Notes under the pieces: generated by a model
What the model saw: the letters and a program-made list of their open reading frames with translations, nothing else
Database searches by the model: none
What the model was told of the DNA's origin: nothing
Shown: piece by piece, positions 12,001 through 19,976 of the stretch
Layout of the letters: each line of letters opens with the position of its first letter
How positions within the stretch are numbered: the first letter of the stretch is position 1
Made by a program: the position numbers and the translations under genes
From: JACKBK01 sp963707275
GTDB lineage: Bacteria; Chloroflexota; Anaerolineae; JAAEKA01
Length of the DNA stretch: 64,000 bases
NCBI GenBank assembly: GCA_963707275.1
Contig: CAVPPH010000006.1
Span: forward strand, 124,001-188,000
Direction: 5' to 3'

Positions 12001-14426
12001 CCAACCGGCTGGCCGTCACCTGGACAGGCGCCGATTGGGACTTCGACGGCGATCTGTTCCTGTATCTCGACACGGCAGCCGGCGGCGCAACGACGCTCTA
12101 CGATCCGTTCGCAACCGGCGGCGCGCTGGCGTTCCCGGCCTCCTTTGCACCTGACTTCCTGGTCTGGGTGCAGGACGACGCCACGGCCACCCTGCTGCAA
12201 TGGAACGGCACTTCGTGGGTGGTGGATCGCGTGTTGAACGCACCCAACTTCAACTTCGATGCGCCGCACACCGACCTGCTGCTGCCCTTCGGCTGGCTGG
12301 GTGTGTCACCGGCCTCGTCGCTCAAGCTGCTGGCGGTGGCGTCGCAGGAGGACGCGCTCACCCTCTGGGCGGCCGCGCCCAACAAGAACCCGCTCAACGA
12401 CCCGCGCGTCGTCAGCCCGGTGGCGGTGGGCCGCGATCTGCGCAGCTACCAGTTGACGCAGTTCGCCGCCTTCCCGTCGCTGGGTAGCGGTGTACTGCCC
12501 AACGGTCAGCGCTCGATCCGGACCGATCTGCGGGTCAGCATCACCAGCACGCCGGGCGGCTTCACCGCCGGCTATCTGGCCGACAACCTCTACGATGTGC
12601 TGACGCCGGGTGCGCCGTTGGACGCGGACCTGGACGGACAGCCCGACCAGCCGCTGCCGGTGGCCGAAAACCCGCTGCCGGTGGGCAACGGCGACACGAT
12701 CTCGTACACAGTTCAGTATGAGAACTCCGGCAGTGATGTCGCCGAGAACGTGCAGATCGCGGTCACGACGCGCGGCGCCTTGCGGCTCCTGGGCGGCGCG
12801 ACCAGCCAGGTCATCAACGTGGGCGATGTCGCGGCCGGCGTCTCGACCACGGTCCAGATCGACGCCGTGGTCAACACCAGCTTCAACGGCCAGTCGGCCG
12901 AGATCAACGCCGCCGTCTCCGACGACCTGCACGGCCGCGAGGTCGACTGGCTGTGGGTGCTCCATCCGGTCGACAGCCTGCCGCCGACCGACGTGCTGAT
13001 CACCAATCCAATGACGTACGTCGTGCCGGGGGTGAACTTCATCGTCGGCAGCGTCGCCGACGAGAGCGGCGCGACCGATATCGAGATCGAGGTCACGCCG
13101 CTGCCCAGTGGCGCGGTGACGACGCTGAACTGCGTCGATCCGACGCCTGAGGACAGCGCCTGGTCCTGCCTCTGGCAGCCGGGCGACCTGGGCGGGCTGA
13201 CCGGTTTCGATCTGCGGGCACGCGCCACTGACCGCTACGGCAACACCAGCGGCTGGAGCCCGGTCCATCACCTCCTCGTCGATACCACAGCGCCGACCGT
13301 CACCGTCGATGCGACCGTGGACGACTTCCTGGCCGACGGCTTCATCAACGGCGCCGAGCTGCTCTGGAACGGCGGCGCGACCGACGACTACGAGGTGCGC
13401 GATGTGGCAGTCTGTCTGGACGCCATCTACAACACCGCCTGCAAGACGGCCAGCACATCGCTCCCTGCGCCTTCGGTGACGTGGCTGTATGACTTCAGTT
13501 CGGTGCTGGCCGGCGACGGCATCTCGCAGACGGTGTCGCTGCACGGGGTCGACGCCGTCGGCAACCGCTCCGTGCCGCTGGTGCGCACGTTCATCGTCGA
13601 CACGGTGGCGCCGGTGATCACCACGACGCAGCCGGTCGATGTGCGCACGCTGCTGTCGCCCGAGGAGACGCAGGTCTACAGCGGCACGGTCAGCGACGGC
13701 GGCGGGGTGGCGCTGATGACGGCGCTGGTGGTGCCGCCCGACGGCGTGCTGCGCGTCGAGCCGGTGCAACTGGACGGCGGCGACTGGAGCTTCACGCCGC
13801 TGCTGGACCAGTTGGGCGAGTATCTGATCCAGATCACGGCCACCGACCTGGCGGGCAACGTCAGTTCGACGGCGCTGTTCACGCTGCAGATCAGCAACCG
13901 GCCGCCGCTGGTGGCCGGCGACAGCTATACGACGACGGCCGATCTGGAGCTGGTGGTCGAGGCGCCCGGTGTGCTGGGCAACGACAGCGACCCCGACGGC
14001 GATCCGCTGACGGTGGTGGCGTATGACAACCCCAGCACGCTGGGTGCAGGCGTGACCATCAGCGCGGAAGGCAAGCTGACCTACGACCCGCGGGTCTCGC
14101 CGGCGCTGACGGCGCTGCTGCCCAGCGAGAGCCTGCTGGACACCTTCGGCTACACAGTCAGCGACGGCAACGGCAATGCAGTCAGCGGGTCGGTCAGCGT
14201 GCTGGTCCGCGGTGCGCCGCTGGTGGGCTGCGCGGCTGCCGACGTCGACCGCAACAGGTTGGGCGACATCGTCGACATCGGCCTGGTGACCGGCCACTGG
14301 GGCCTGACTGAAGGCGATCCCGGCTGGGAGCCGATCTATGACATCGTGGTCAACGGCGTCATCGATGTCGCCGATGTGACCGCGGTCGCGACCTGCTGGG
14401 GCTGGCTGGCGCCGCCGCCGCAGTAG
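1..14426 (+). CDS. giant modular surface protein (5' truncated, interrupted by frameshifts)
   Basis: The reading frame is already open at base 1, with a hydrophobic stretch in the first 30 codons, so the N-terminus lies upstream. Homologous-looking domains continue across frame changes near 855, 2597, 8627, 9541, 9570, 10780 and 11403, plus a compensating pair near 5505 and 5605. I therefore read this as one gene of at least 4,800 codons. Domain order: thrombospondin-3-like calcium repeats, Ig-like blocks, a LamG domain, four YWTD-type propeller blocks separated by Pro/Thr linkers, a CSLREA/beta-helix region, three SdrD-B-like domains, further Ig-like and cadherin-like modules, and a dockerin-like C-terminus. 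There is no LPXTG-type sorting signal at the C-terminus. The role is probably adhesive or structural at the cell surface; the ligand is unknown. A terminator follows at 14433. Confidence 0.8.
830..1200 (+). other. thrombospondin type 3-like calcium-binding repeats
   Basis: Repeated Asp-rich units such as DADGDGLSDG, DTDGDGLSDD and DTDLDGLTDP follow each other at about 20-residue spacing. This is the pattern of type 3 thrombospondin repeats, which bind calcium. A frame change from frame 1 to frame 2 lies inside the first repeat, near 855. Confidence 0.8.
2424..3060 (+). other. LamG/concanavalin-like domain split by a frameshift
   Basis: The first half ends with a GRFGKAVQFTG motif in frame 2. 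The second half, with NDNQWHMVAQT and KLYVDGKLAAS, continues in frame 3. Together they make one ordinary LamG-type jelly-roll domain, the kind that binds glycans or proteins outside the cell. The shift is near 2597. Confidence 0.8.
3520..7690 (+). other. four blocks of LDL-receptor YWTD-like propeller repeats
   Basis: Units of the form DPxxGKxYWxE...IxRANLDGSxxxxL recur many times in four blocks, at about 3520-4390, 4915-5660, 5925-6710 and 6890-7690. Each block has enough repeats for one beta-propeller, and Pro/Thr linkers separate the blocks. In block 2 one repeat (5505-5605) is read in another frame between two compensating indels; in the alternative frame it reads GGVAVDTAGNQAYWID, matching its neighbours. 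Confidence 0.75.
4780..10540 (+). repeat. Pro/Thr-rich linkers encoded by degenerate ACGCCGACC-type tandem repeats
   Basis: Low-complexity linkers of the type TPTPTNTATxTPT occur at about 4780-4907, 5680-5910, 6718-6880, 7700-7800, 9322-9578, 9930-10136 and 10485-10540. The DNA is a degenerate array of codons ACG/ACC and CCG/CCC. Similar linkers follow the signal peptides of the lipoproteins at 38521 and 55893. They are probably glycosylated spacers between folded domains. They also offer many sites for recombination or misassembly. Confidence 0.85.
7810..9320 (+). other. CSLREA-type domain followed by a parallel beta-helix
   Basis: The motif GDCTLREAVNAAN at about 7858-7900 matches the CSLREA-type domain that precedes right-handed beta-helices in bacterial exoproteins. 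It is followed by repeated GGGI, NSTV and LTNSLV-like rungs as far as NSLLANN, then a closing segment (GSPAIDAGSP, RGVTRPQDGDGD). A one-base deletion in a run of C at about 8627 moves the frame; restoring one C reads DSFPPTC and joins both halves. Confidence 0.75.
9575..10880 (+). other. three SdrD-B-like beta-sandwich domains
   Basis: Three copies start with IIGDFVWDDLNANGIQ, IIGNRVWDDLNADGIQ and VIGDFVWEDFDSNGVQ, and end with a QNQGGD...SDAD...W/RDAG motif. This matches the SdrD B-like family of calcium-stabilised spacer domains in surface adhesins. The third copy is cut at about 10780. Comparison with copy 2 (NQGGDPELDSDAD) shows that one extra T produces the in-frame stop. Confidence 0.85.
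13905..14423 (+). other. cadherin/VCBS-like domain and C-terminal dockerin-like double motif
   Basis: The segment NRPPLVAGDSYTTTADLELV ... GVLGNDSDPDGDPL is typical of VCBS/cadherin-like modules. The last 60 residues hold two calcium-loop/helix units (DVDRNRLGDIVDIGLVTGHW and VVNGVIDVADVTAVATCWG), the layout of a type I dockerin. Dockerins bind cohesins in cellulosomes. In Chloroflexota exoproteins such C-termini are common without an obvious cohesin partner, so the partner is unknown. Confidence 0.7.
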
Positions 14427-14432
14427 AGCTTG

Positions 14433-14469
14433 AAAAAGGGGTGGCGCTTTGTTCGCGCCGCCCCTTTTT
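14433..14469 (+). terminator. intrinsic terminator of the giant surface protein gene
   Basis: A stem AAAAAGGGGTGGCGC / GCGCCGCCCCTTTTT with a 7-nt loop and one G-T wobble begins 7 nt after the stop codon and ends in a T tract. Confidence 0.85.
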
Positions 14470-14511
14470 CATTTGCCCTTTTGGCACCGGACCTCGCTGC
14501 GCGTCTACGGG

Positions 14512-14540
14512 TAGACGCGGCAGCAAAACAGTTGTATAAT
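14512..14540 (+). promoter_or_regulatory. predicted sigma-70-type promoter of the sigma factor gene
   Basis: TAGACG - 17 nt - TATAAT. The -10 sits in a small palindrome (GTTGTAT / ATACAAC). Predicted transcription begins near 14547, which gives a leader of about 50 nt to the ATG at 14600. Confidence 0.55.
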
Positions 14541-14599
14541 TGCATACAACGAGATTCCTCTGGTCGAATCATCAAGGGAGTGCAGAGCAACCGCAAATT

Positions 14600-15589
14600 A
14601 TGCCTGTCGTGAAAGTGACTGATTCACGCTGCAATACAACTCAATCAACCACGCCTGACCTGTCCACGCTGCCGCTCAGCGAGTTGATCGCCTGCTGCCA
14701 GGAAAACACGATGCGCTACCTGCGGACACGAGAGGCAAACGACGACTGCTATTGCCTTGAACTGTTCCGTCGCGCCGTGCAGCTTGGCGACGAGGGAGCC
14801 TGGGCGTTCATCTATACCTTTTATAGCACCGAAGAGTTTCTGGGCGACCATTATCTGCTGAAGTGGGTGCGCAGTTGGATGCACGGCCGGCATGGCGCGT
14901 TGATCCGGGCTGCCTTCACCGAGGAAGAGTTTGTCCAGGAGGTGTGGCTGCGTTTCATGCACTCGGACGCGGGCAAGACCTTCGCGTTTGCCACCATGGC
15001 GCATCTGATGGCTTTTCTGCGCCGTCTGGTGAACAACTTTGCACTTGACCTGGCCCGCCGGCGCATGCCCACGCTGGTGGAAGCTTCGACGGAGGGTGAA
15101 GCTGCCAGCCTGGAACAGGCGATCCGCCGGGTGCCTGACGAGGGCGAGGATCTGGAGGAACATCTGACGCGCCAGGAGTTGCTGGAAACGCTGCTGTCTG
15201 CGGTGTGGATCGACATCGTGGCCACCGATCACGAGTGGCTCGTGTTCCGGGACCACTTCCTGGAGGGTCTGCCGCCGCGCGAGGTGTATCGCCTGCATCC
15301 AGAAGCCTTTGCCCCCAACGAAGTTGAGGTCACGAGGACGCGCCTGGCGCGGCGCATGCGTAAGGCGCCGTTTCTTCTGAACCACTACATCCGGCTCATC
15401 GTGCTCGACGACGACGAAAAACTGACCACAGTTTTCCAGCACACGATTCTGGAAGGCGCTTCCGACGAGTGGATGTTGGCGCACTTCAACGGGCTTTTCC
15501 GCAGCCAGGCCGATCTGATCGAGGCCAAAACGTCGCTGCTGCGCACGATCCAGAAGCGGCCAGCGCTGCTACAGATGATCTCGCTGTGA
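14600..15589 (+). CDS. sigma-70 family (ECF-like) RNA polymerase sigma factor
   Basis: The protein is about 329 residues. It has a region-2-like segment (EEEFVQEVWLRFMHSD ... FLRRLVNNFALDLARRRM) and a C-terminal region-4-like helix-turn-helix (WLVFRDHFLEGLPPREVYRL ... TRTRLARRMRK). It is longer than a classical ECF factor because of an N-terminal extension and a C-terminal tail. The frame stays open up to a TTG at 14540, but that codon overlaps the predicted -10 box, so the ATG at 14600 is preferred. The next gene encodes a zinc-finger anti-sigma-like protein, which supports a sigma/anti-sigma pair. Target genes are unknown. Confidence 0.75.
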   Translation: MPVVKVTDSRCNTTQSTTPDLSTLPLSELIACCQENTMRYLRTREANDDCYCLELFRRAVQLGDEGAWAFIYTFYSTEEFLGDHYLLKWVRSWMHGRHGALIRAAFTEEEFVQEVWLRFMHSDAGKTFAFATMAHLMAFLRRLVNNFALDLARRRMPTLVEASTEGEAASLEQAIRRVPDEGEDLEEHLTRQELLETLLSAVWIDIVATDHEWLVFRDHFLEGLPPREVYRLHPEAFAPNEVEVTRTRLARRMRKAPFLLNHYIRLIVLDDDEKLTTVFQHTILEGASDEWMLAHFNGLFRSQADLIEAKTSLLRTIQKRPALLQMISL

Positions 15590-15637
15590 CGCCCCTGTCC
15601 CATTCCCGTTTCCTCGCAGGTTTCATGCAGATGTAAT

Positions 15638-15665
15638 CTGGCATTCCCCCGTTGTGCGGTATACT
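15638..15665 (+). promoter_or_regulatory. weak predicted promoter upstream of the anti-sigma gene
   Basis: CTGGCA - 16 nt - TATACT. A small palindrome, GTTGAAATTCAAC, lies directly downstream at 15668-15680, close to the expected transcription start, and could be an operator. Confidence 0.3.
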
Positions 15666-15783
15666 GCGTTGAAATTCAACCGACGCTGATCGGAAGCAAT
15701 GTTACGCGCGTTTTGCTTGATGTTGCAGATTGGCGACACGAAACCCGTGAAAATCCGTTCAACTGCATAGAGGTCAACCACTG

Positions 15784-16293
15784 ATGACGCTAACGGATGA
15801 AACTATGGGGCACCTGTCCCAGGACGAGTTGGTAGCCGGCGCGCTGGAAACAGCTTTGCCGGCCGTGCTGGCTCATCTGGAAAGCTGTGACGCCTGCCGC
15901 CACAAGATGGAGTCCTACCGGTCGATTCTGAGCGGTATTCGCACCGTATTCAGCGCCCCGCCCCCCCGGGTCCATGTCTTCCAGTGCGAGCATGGCCTGA
16001 TGAACCAGGAACACGCCTGCACCGTCGAGCACCCGGATACCGGCGACCGGCTGACCATCAACTGCCATGACGGCTGGCTCAACGGCCACCTGACGCGGCC
16101 TGGCGGCGCGTTGGCAGACAACTCAGCCGCCGCGGTGCGCCTTTTCTCGCGCCAGGGGCTGGTAGGCAGCGTACCTGTCGATGAAACCGGTTCGTTTTTC
16201 GTCCAATGTCTCAACTCGGACGAACGCCACAGCATTACTATCGTGCTACCAGGGGACGGATCGGCGCTTCAGTTGTTGTCTGATTACAACTAA
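15784..16293 (+). CDS. zinc-finger anti-sigma factor-like protein
   Basis: The protein has 169 residues. The N-terminus has the layout HLSQDEL ... AHLESCDACRHKM, the His/Cys arrangement of the zf-HC2 anti-sigma domain. The remaining 120 residues contain no membrane helix. They include a Cys/His-containing stretch (FQCEHGLMNQEHACTVEH) and a carboxypeptidase-regulatory-like beta segment (VRLFSRQGLVGSVPVDETG). It follows the sigma factor gene after a 194-bp gap and probably controls that factor from the cytoplasm. The assignment rests on the N-terminal motif and on position. Confidence 0.65.
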   Translation: MTLTDETMGHLSQDELVAGALETALPAVLAHLESCDACRHKMESYRSILSGIRTVFSAPPPRVHVFQCEHGLMNQEHACTVEHPDTGDRLTINCHDGWLNGHLTRPGGALADNSAAAVRLFSRQGLVGSVPVDETGSFFVQCLNSDERHSITIVLPGDGSALQLLSDYN

Positions 16294-16314
16294 GGCGACA
16301 AAGCTATGACGCAC

Positions 16315-16350
16315 AAAGGCGGTCGCCCGAAATTTCGGGCGACCGCCTTT
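16315..16350. terminator. bidirectional intrinsic terminator
   Basis: This is a perfect 36-bp palindrome with 18-bp arms, starting AAAGGCGGTCGCCCG. It lies between the convergent anti-sigma gene and the SHOCT-like gene, with T-rich sequence on the plus side (CTTTGTTGTTTC). Confidence 0.85.
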
Positions 16351-16378
16351 GTTGTTTCATCCGGTCGCAAACCGGCGC

Positions 16379-16765
16379 TCACTCGACGAAGATCTCGACC
16401 CGCTCGCCGTCGGCGGTATCCTCGACCTCGATCAGCTTACCAGTCGCTCCCGATCTGATCAGTTGCGTCAACTGGTCAATGTCGATCCCCTCCATCTCAG
16501 GTGCGAAGCGCGCGCCCATCTTGAGTCCCACGTTGACCAGACCCATGGGGATGTTGACGTTGACCTTGTGCTTGCCCGATGCCAGATCGGTGACACGCAC
16601 GCGCAGCCAGCGCGCCGAGCCAGACGACGGGGTGGTATAGGGCCCAGACAGCCGCGGCTGCTCAGCCGAACCGAGGGCCTCCAGCAGACGAGCGCCGTCC
16701 TCAGCCGAGATCTGGCCCTGTTCGATCATCTTCAGTATGCGTAATCGTTCATCAGTAGTTGCCAT
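16379..16765 (-). CDS. SHOCT-like domain protein (YvlB/LiaX N-terminal type)
   Basis: The protein has 128 residues. The start ATG at 16765 has a good Shine-Dalgarno (AAAGGAGA) 8-10 nt upstream. Residues 6-31 (ERLRILKMIEQGQISAEDG, then ARLLEAL) match the SHOCT-like helical hairpin, which binds other proteins and often sits at the end of envelope-stress regulators. The middle part (WLRVRVTD ... KVNVNIPMGLVNVG) resembles the start of the beta-domain found in YvlB-type proteins. Two more short proteins of this class lie at 19384 and 19977. Function is unknown; an envelope-stress sensing role is inference. Confidence 0.65.
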   Translation of the reverse strand: MATTDERLRILKMIEQGQISAEDGARLLEALGSAEQPRLSGPYTTPSSGSARWLRVRVTDLASGKHKVNVNIPMGLVNVGLKMGARFAPEMEGIDIDQLTQLIRSGATGKLIEVEDTADGERVEIFVE

Positions 16766-16839
16766 TAATGGTTCTCCTTTCGGGAGACCGGCTGCCTGAG
16801 AACCAGGTTGCCTCTCACGATCACACCGGTACCGACTCG

Positions 16840-16858
16840 GTCGGAGACCGGCCAGAGC
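16840..16858. repeat. short interspersed repeat, copy 1
   Basis: GTCGGAGACCGGCCAGAGC, 19 identical bases, recurs at 50202-50220. Flanking ACACCGG and CTC elements are also shared, with small indels. Both copies lie between genes. Confidence 0.7.
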
Positions 16859-16913
16859 GCTACTGGCGTTGGCCGGAGCAATGACCCGGCTGCCCGGCGC
16901 AATGTGACCCCGG

Positions 16914-18164
16914 TCAGGCGGGCTGTGCCGCGCGACGGCGGAACATCGCGCCCATGGAATAGGGGCCGCCATCGTCGGGTGCGTCCTTGGCCAGTTCAGC
17001 AAAGCGCACCGCGAACTCGCCGTTCTCGTAGAACAACTCGCCGTCGGCGTAGATACAGCTGTCCTGACGCAAATCGCAGACCATGTCCCAGTGCAGCCCC
17101 GACTCATTGACGCCGCCGGTGCCGGGTATCGACTTGCCCAACGCCATGTGGCACGTTCCTTTGATCTTTTCGTCGAACAGCGTGTTGCCGGTGAAGCGGT
17201 CGATGGACGGATTGGTGCCGATGGCGAACTCGCCCAGCCGGCGCGCGCCTGGGTCCATGTCGATCATCTCCAGCAAAAACGCCTCGCTGGATTCGGCGGA
17301 AGCCTCGACTACTATGCCGCCCTCGAAGCGCAGTCGCACGCCGCGCACCTCGTGCCCACGGAAAACAGCCGGATAGGTGAAGGAAACCCAGCCTTCGACC
17401 GAGTCCTCCACCGGGCCGGTGAAGACCTCGCCATCAGGGAAGTTGACGTGCCCGTCTGCGCTCCACCAGGTGCGGCCCGCGACGCTGAGCCGCAGATCGA
17501 TGTTGGGACCGGTCACATGCAACTGCCGCTTTCCGTTGAGATAGCGAGCCACTTCGCCTTGCCAACGAGTGAAGGCGCGCCAGTAGGTCACAGGATCGGC
17601 CGGATCGCCGGCCGGATCGACAAACGCTTTCGCGTCCTCGGGCAATTGGTCTACTGAGGGCAGGCAGGCGGCGAACACGAAGTCAGCAAACTCGTCCAGC
17701 GACATGCGCGCGTCCTGCGCGTAGCCTTGCGTCGGAAACAGGGTGCCCACCCAACGGTACGGGTCATCCGGGTCGCCCAACCGGCGCATGTTCATGTCGT
17801 TGACCGGTCGGTTGGCCCTGGAAAGCATCGTCATGCGCGCCGGATCGACCGTGGTCATGGTCTTGGTGTTCGTCTCGCCCATGACGCCGATGGTGCAGTC
17901 GAACACCTTCAACAGCTCGACCGTCGTAGGTGACACGAACTGCACCTGTTCGTCGTTGCCCGCGCGCAGCAGAATCTCGGCGGCGCGGTCGGACCGAAAA
18001 ACCAGCTCTGGCAGCGCGCCCGCGCGCAGCGCAGAGCGGTAGATCTCGACCATCAGCGGTTCAGCCGCCAACGGTCCCAAAATGCCGACCTTTTCGCCCG
18101 GTTGCAGGCGGGTCGAATAGTTTACTAACACGTTGGCGAGCCTTGCCAACCTTGGATCCTGCAT
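16914..18164 (-). CDS. M29 family aminopeptidase
   Basis: The protein has 416 residues, the usual length for the family. It is a cytoplasmic metallo-aminopeptidase of the thermophilic aminopeptidase T/AmpS type, which removes N-terminal residues from peptides using two metal ions. Visible metal-site motifs, in order: DGEVFTGP, GEFAIGTN, GTCHMALG and GLHWDM, which supply the expected Glu, Glu, His and His/Asp ligands. The start has AAAGGA upstream. The gene is 148 bp upstream of the SHOCT-like gene on the same strand and 26 bp downstream of the GNAT gene. No frameshift is seen. Confidence 0.9.
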   Translation of the reverse strand: MQDPRLARLANVLVNYSTRLQPGEKVGILGPLAAEPLMVEIYRSALRAGALPELVFRSDRAAEILLRAGNDEQVQFVSPTTVELLKVFDCTIGVMGETNTKTMTTVDPARMTMLSRANRPVNDMNMRRLGDPDDPYRWVGTLFPTQGYAQDARMSLDEFADFVFAACLPSVDQLPEDAKAFVDPAGDPADPVTYWRAFTRWQGEVARYLNGKRQLHVTGPNIDLRLSVAGRTWWSADGHVNFPDGEVFTGPVEDSVEGWVSFTYPAVFRGHEVRGVRLRFEGGIVVEASAESSEAFLLEMIDMDPGARRLGEFAIGTNPSIDRFTGNTLFDEKIKGTCHMALGKSIPGTGGVNESGLHWDMVCDLRQDSCIYADGELFYENGEFAVRFAELAKDAPDDGGPYSMGAMFRRRAAQPA

Positions 18165-18190
18165 GGTAACGTCCTTTCTGCTACCCCAAA

Positions 18191-19198
18191 TCAGCCGTTG
18201 AGCTTGAGACGCATCGACAGGTGGTTACGGATCAGCCGGAAGCCGGCCTGCTGCAAGCCGTCGATCATCTCGCGGTGCTCGCCCTGGTGTTCTACACGGA
18301 TCGGCCAGCGAGGAAACGTCAGCAGATGCTGCAATGCGTGACCGATCAACGGCGCTTCCAACTCGCCACGGCTGGCGGGATGCACCGTGAACTCGATGCG
18401 GTGGCTGCCCTGCCAGCGGCTGGCATTGACGGCCAGGAATGCGCTGAAGCCGTTGGCGCCCGGGACAACCCAGCGGCGCATCTGACTACTACCCACCAGA
18501 TCCCTGACCTTCTCACCCATCCGGCTCTCGAAGGTCTGCATGAACTGGTGCGAGCGCACTGGCCGCCACCACTTGGCCAGATCGGTGCGGCTGGCTGCTT
18601 CCAGCAGATAGCGGGCCTGCCATTCGTCGTGATGAAAGGGCCGTAGCCCGGCCGGCGCCGGCGCCGGTTCGACGCCTTGCGGCAATCGATCCATGGTCAG
18701 CACTGCATCCTCGGTCAGCGGCTCAAAGCCCAGCCGCTTGTACAGGCCCTGCGCCACGTCGTTATCGGTGCGCACCTGCAAGACGGCCCAGCCGCCGCGC
18801 CGGTCGTCGATGCGGTGCACGGCGGCCTCGACCAGCGCCCGGCCGATGCCGCGCCTCTGATAGTCCTTCGTGACCGCGACATTGGCGATCTGCCAGCGAG
18901 TGCCGTAGGGATCGAGCCGCTGGATGGTAACGTTGCCCACCACGCGGTCGTCCTCCACCCAGACGAATCCGCCCAGGACATCCTCCAGATACGGATCCGA
19001 GCGGGCCATCAAACTCACCACCGGCCCCATGCGTGCAAGCATCCGCATGTCGCGCAGGGCAGCCAGGCCGCCCAATTCGAGCTCGCCGCCAAAGGCTTCC
19101 TCGATCAGGTCGGCCACCTGGCCGAGATCGCGGCGTGGGTCAAGCGGACGAAGACCGCTGGCTGGTGTTGTGTAATCTACCGCTAACTGGGCGCTCAT
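18191..19198 (-). CDS. tandem GNAT acetyltransferase
   Basis: The protein has 335 residues. The N-terminal GNAT domain is complete, with the acetyl-CoA motif VTKDYQRRGIGRALVEAA followed by a YKRLGF beta-bulge motif. The C-terminal half (residues about 175-335) looks like a second, degenerate acetyltransferase fold without a clear QxxGxG/A loop. The substrate cannot be told from sequence. The gene is probably cotranscribed with the M29 aminopeptidase, 26 bp downstream. Confidence 0.8.
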   Translation of the reverse strand: MSAQLAVDYTTPASGLRPLDPRRDLGQVADLIEEAFGGELELGGLAALRDMRMLARMGPVVSLMARSDPYLEDVLGGFVWVEDDRVVGNVTIQRLDPYGTRWQIANVAVTKDYQRRGIGRALVEAAVHRIDDRRGGWAVLQVRTDNDVAQGLYKRLGFEPLTEDAVLTMDRLPQGVEPAPAPAGLRPFHHDEWQARYLLEAASRTDLAKWWRPVRSHQFMQTFESRMGEKVRDLVGSSQMRRWVVPGANGFSAFLAVNASRWQGSHRIEFTVHPASRGELEAPLIGHALQHLLTFPRWPIRVEHQGEHREMIDGLQQAGFRLIRNHLSMRLKLNG

Positions 19199-19288
19199 GT
19201 CTGTGCCATCATGCTACCATGGAATTGAGCTATGATGGCACAGCTTGAGCGTTTTGGCAAGTCATTTCCTCCGTTGCAACCATCGAAC

Positions 19289-19369
19289 AGGACTGCCAGT
19301 CCTCACCAGAAAACAGAGACAAGACTGACGCTTCAGTTTCTTTGCCACAGGACAAGGACTGGCAGTCCT
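19289..19369. repeat. pair of 15-bp palindromes
   Basis: AGGACTGCCAGTCCT (19289-19303) and AGGACTGGCAGTCCT (19355-19369) are each perfect 7-1-7 palindromes. The wider region forms an inverted repeat (GTTGCAACC-like on the left, GGCAACC on the right). It fills the intergenic space between the GNAT gene and the next SHOCT-like gene. Confidence 0.7.
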
Positions 19370-19383
19370 CGGCAACCTCAGCG

Positions 19384-19830
19384 CTACCCACCCAGCGCGT
19401 CCAGCAGTTGTTCGGCCTGTTGGGGCGTGATCTTACCCTCAGCCACCATCATCAGGATCGCAGTTCGCTCGCGGGTCAGAGAATCCGGTCTGGGCGCGGG
19501 CTGCGTCGTCGCGGCCGGCTTCGCGCTTGCGGCTGCCGGGTCATACTGCACATCGACGTTCACCCGCCCACTACTGGTCCACTGCTGCTCGCGGCTGAAG
19601 TTGTCCACTGCCTCGCGCACCTCGGCGCCGACCTCCATCATCGCGCGACGCACATCGTCGCCCATGCTCTCGAAGTCGATCTCGGACACTGCGTTGCGCA
19701 CCTGTTCGCCTACCTCTTGCCAGATGCGCCCCAGGTCGGCGCTGAAACGCATGCCGTTCTGGCGGCGGTCGAAGCTGAAGGCCGCCTCAGGTCCGCCCGT
19801 ATAGCTGGTCTGATCGTTCTGACTGTTCAT
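19384..19830 (-). CDS. SHOCT-like C-terminal domain protein
   Basis: The protein has 148 residues. The ATG at 19830 is preferred because GGAGG stands 9 nt upstream; an in-frame TTG at 19845 is the alternative. The N-terminal half is amphipathic helical (IWQEVGEQVRNAVSEIDFES), then comes a Pro/Ala-rich linker, then a terminal SHOCT-like hairpin (ERTAILMMVAEGKITPQQAE, then QLLDALGG). There is no membrane segment. Same strand and neighbourhood as the SHOCT-like gene at 16379 and the DUF2089 gene at 19977, suggesting shared regulation. No biochemical function can be given. Confidence 0.65.
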   Translation of the reverse strand: MNSQNDQTSYTGGPEAAFSFDRRQNGMRFSADLGRIWQEVGEQVRNAVSEIDFESMGDDVRRAMMEVGAEVREAVDNFSREQQWTSSGRVNVDVQYDPAAASAKPAATTQPAPRPDSLTRERTAILMMVAEGKITPQQAEQLLDALGG

Positions 19831-19912
19831 CCTTTGGTCCTCCAAGTGTTTGATCAGGCGCCGGGGACGTTCGGAAAGTGCCGGGCGCCGCGAATTGTTT
19901 CGTGTAACTGCT

Positions 19913-19953
19913 CACCGTAGCGTCATTCCCGCGGCGGGAATGACGCTACGGTG
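19913..19953. repeat. perfect 41-bp palindrome, possible terminator
   Basis: The 20-bp arms start CACCGTAGCGTCATTCCCGC, with a single-base centre. It lies 23 bp downstream of the DUF2089 stop codon. There is no clear T tract, so it may be an interspersed palindromic element rather than an intrinsic terminator. Confidence 0.75.
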
Positions 19954-19976
19954 ACGGCTGAGTAGTTGCCGTTTCG

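Noticed and set aside
12306..14297. Long minus-strand open frame of 663 codons opposite the surface protein
   Set aside because: Arg/His/Gln/Val-rich low-complexity translation with no recognisable domain. The plus strand here encodes clear Ig-like and dockerin domains. Long antisense frames are expected at this GC content.
16379..17107. 242-residue version of the SHOCT-like protein with an N-terminal extension
   Set aside because: The extension overlaps the aminopeptidase gene in another frame. The ATG at 16765 has a proper Shine-Dalgarno and begins the family's domain.
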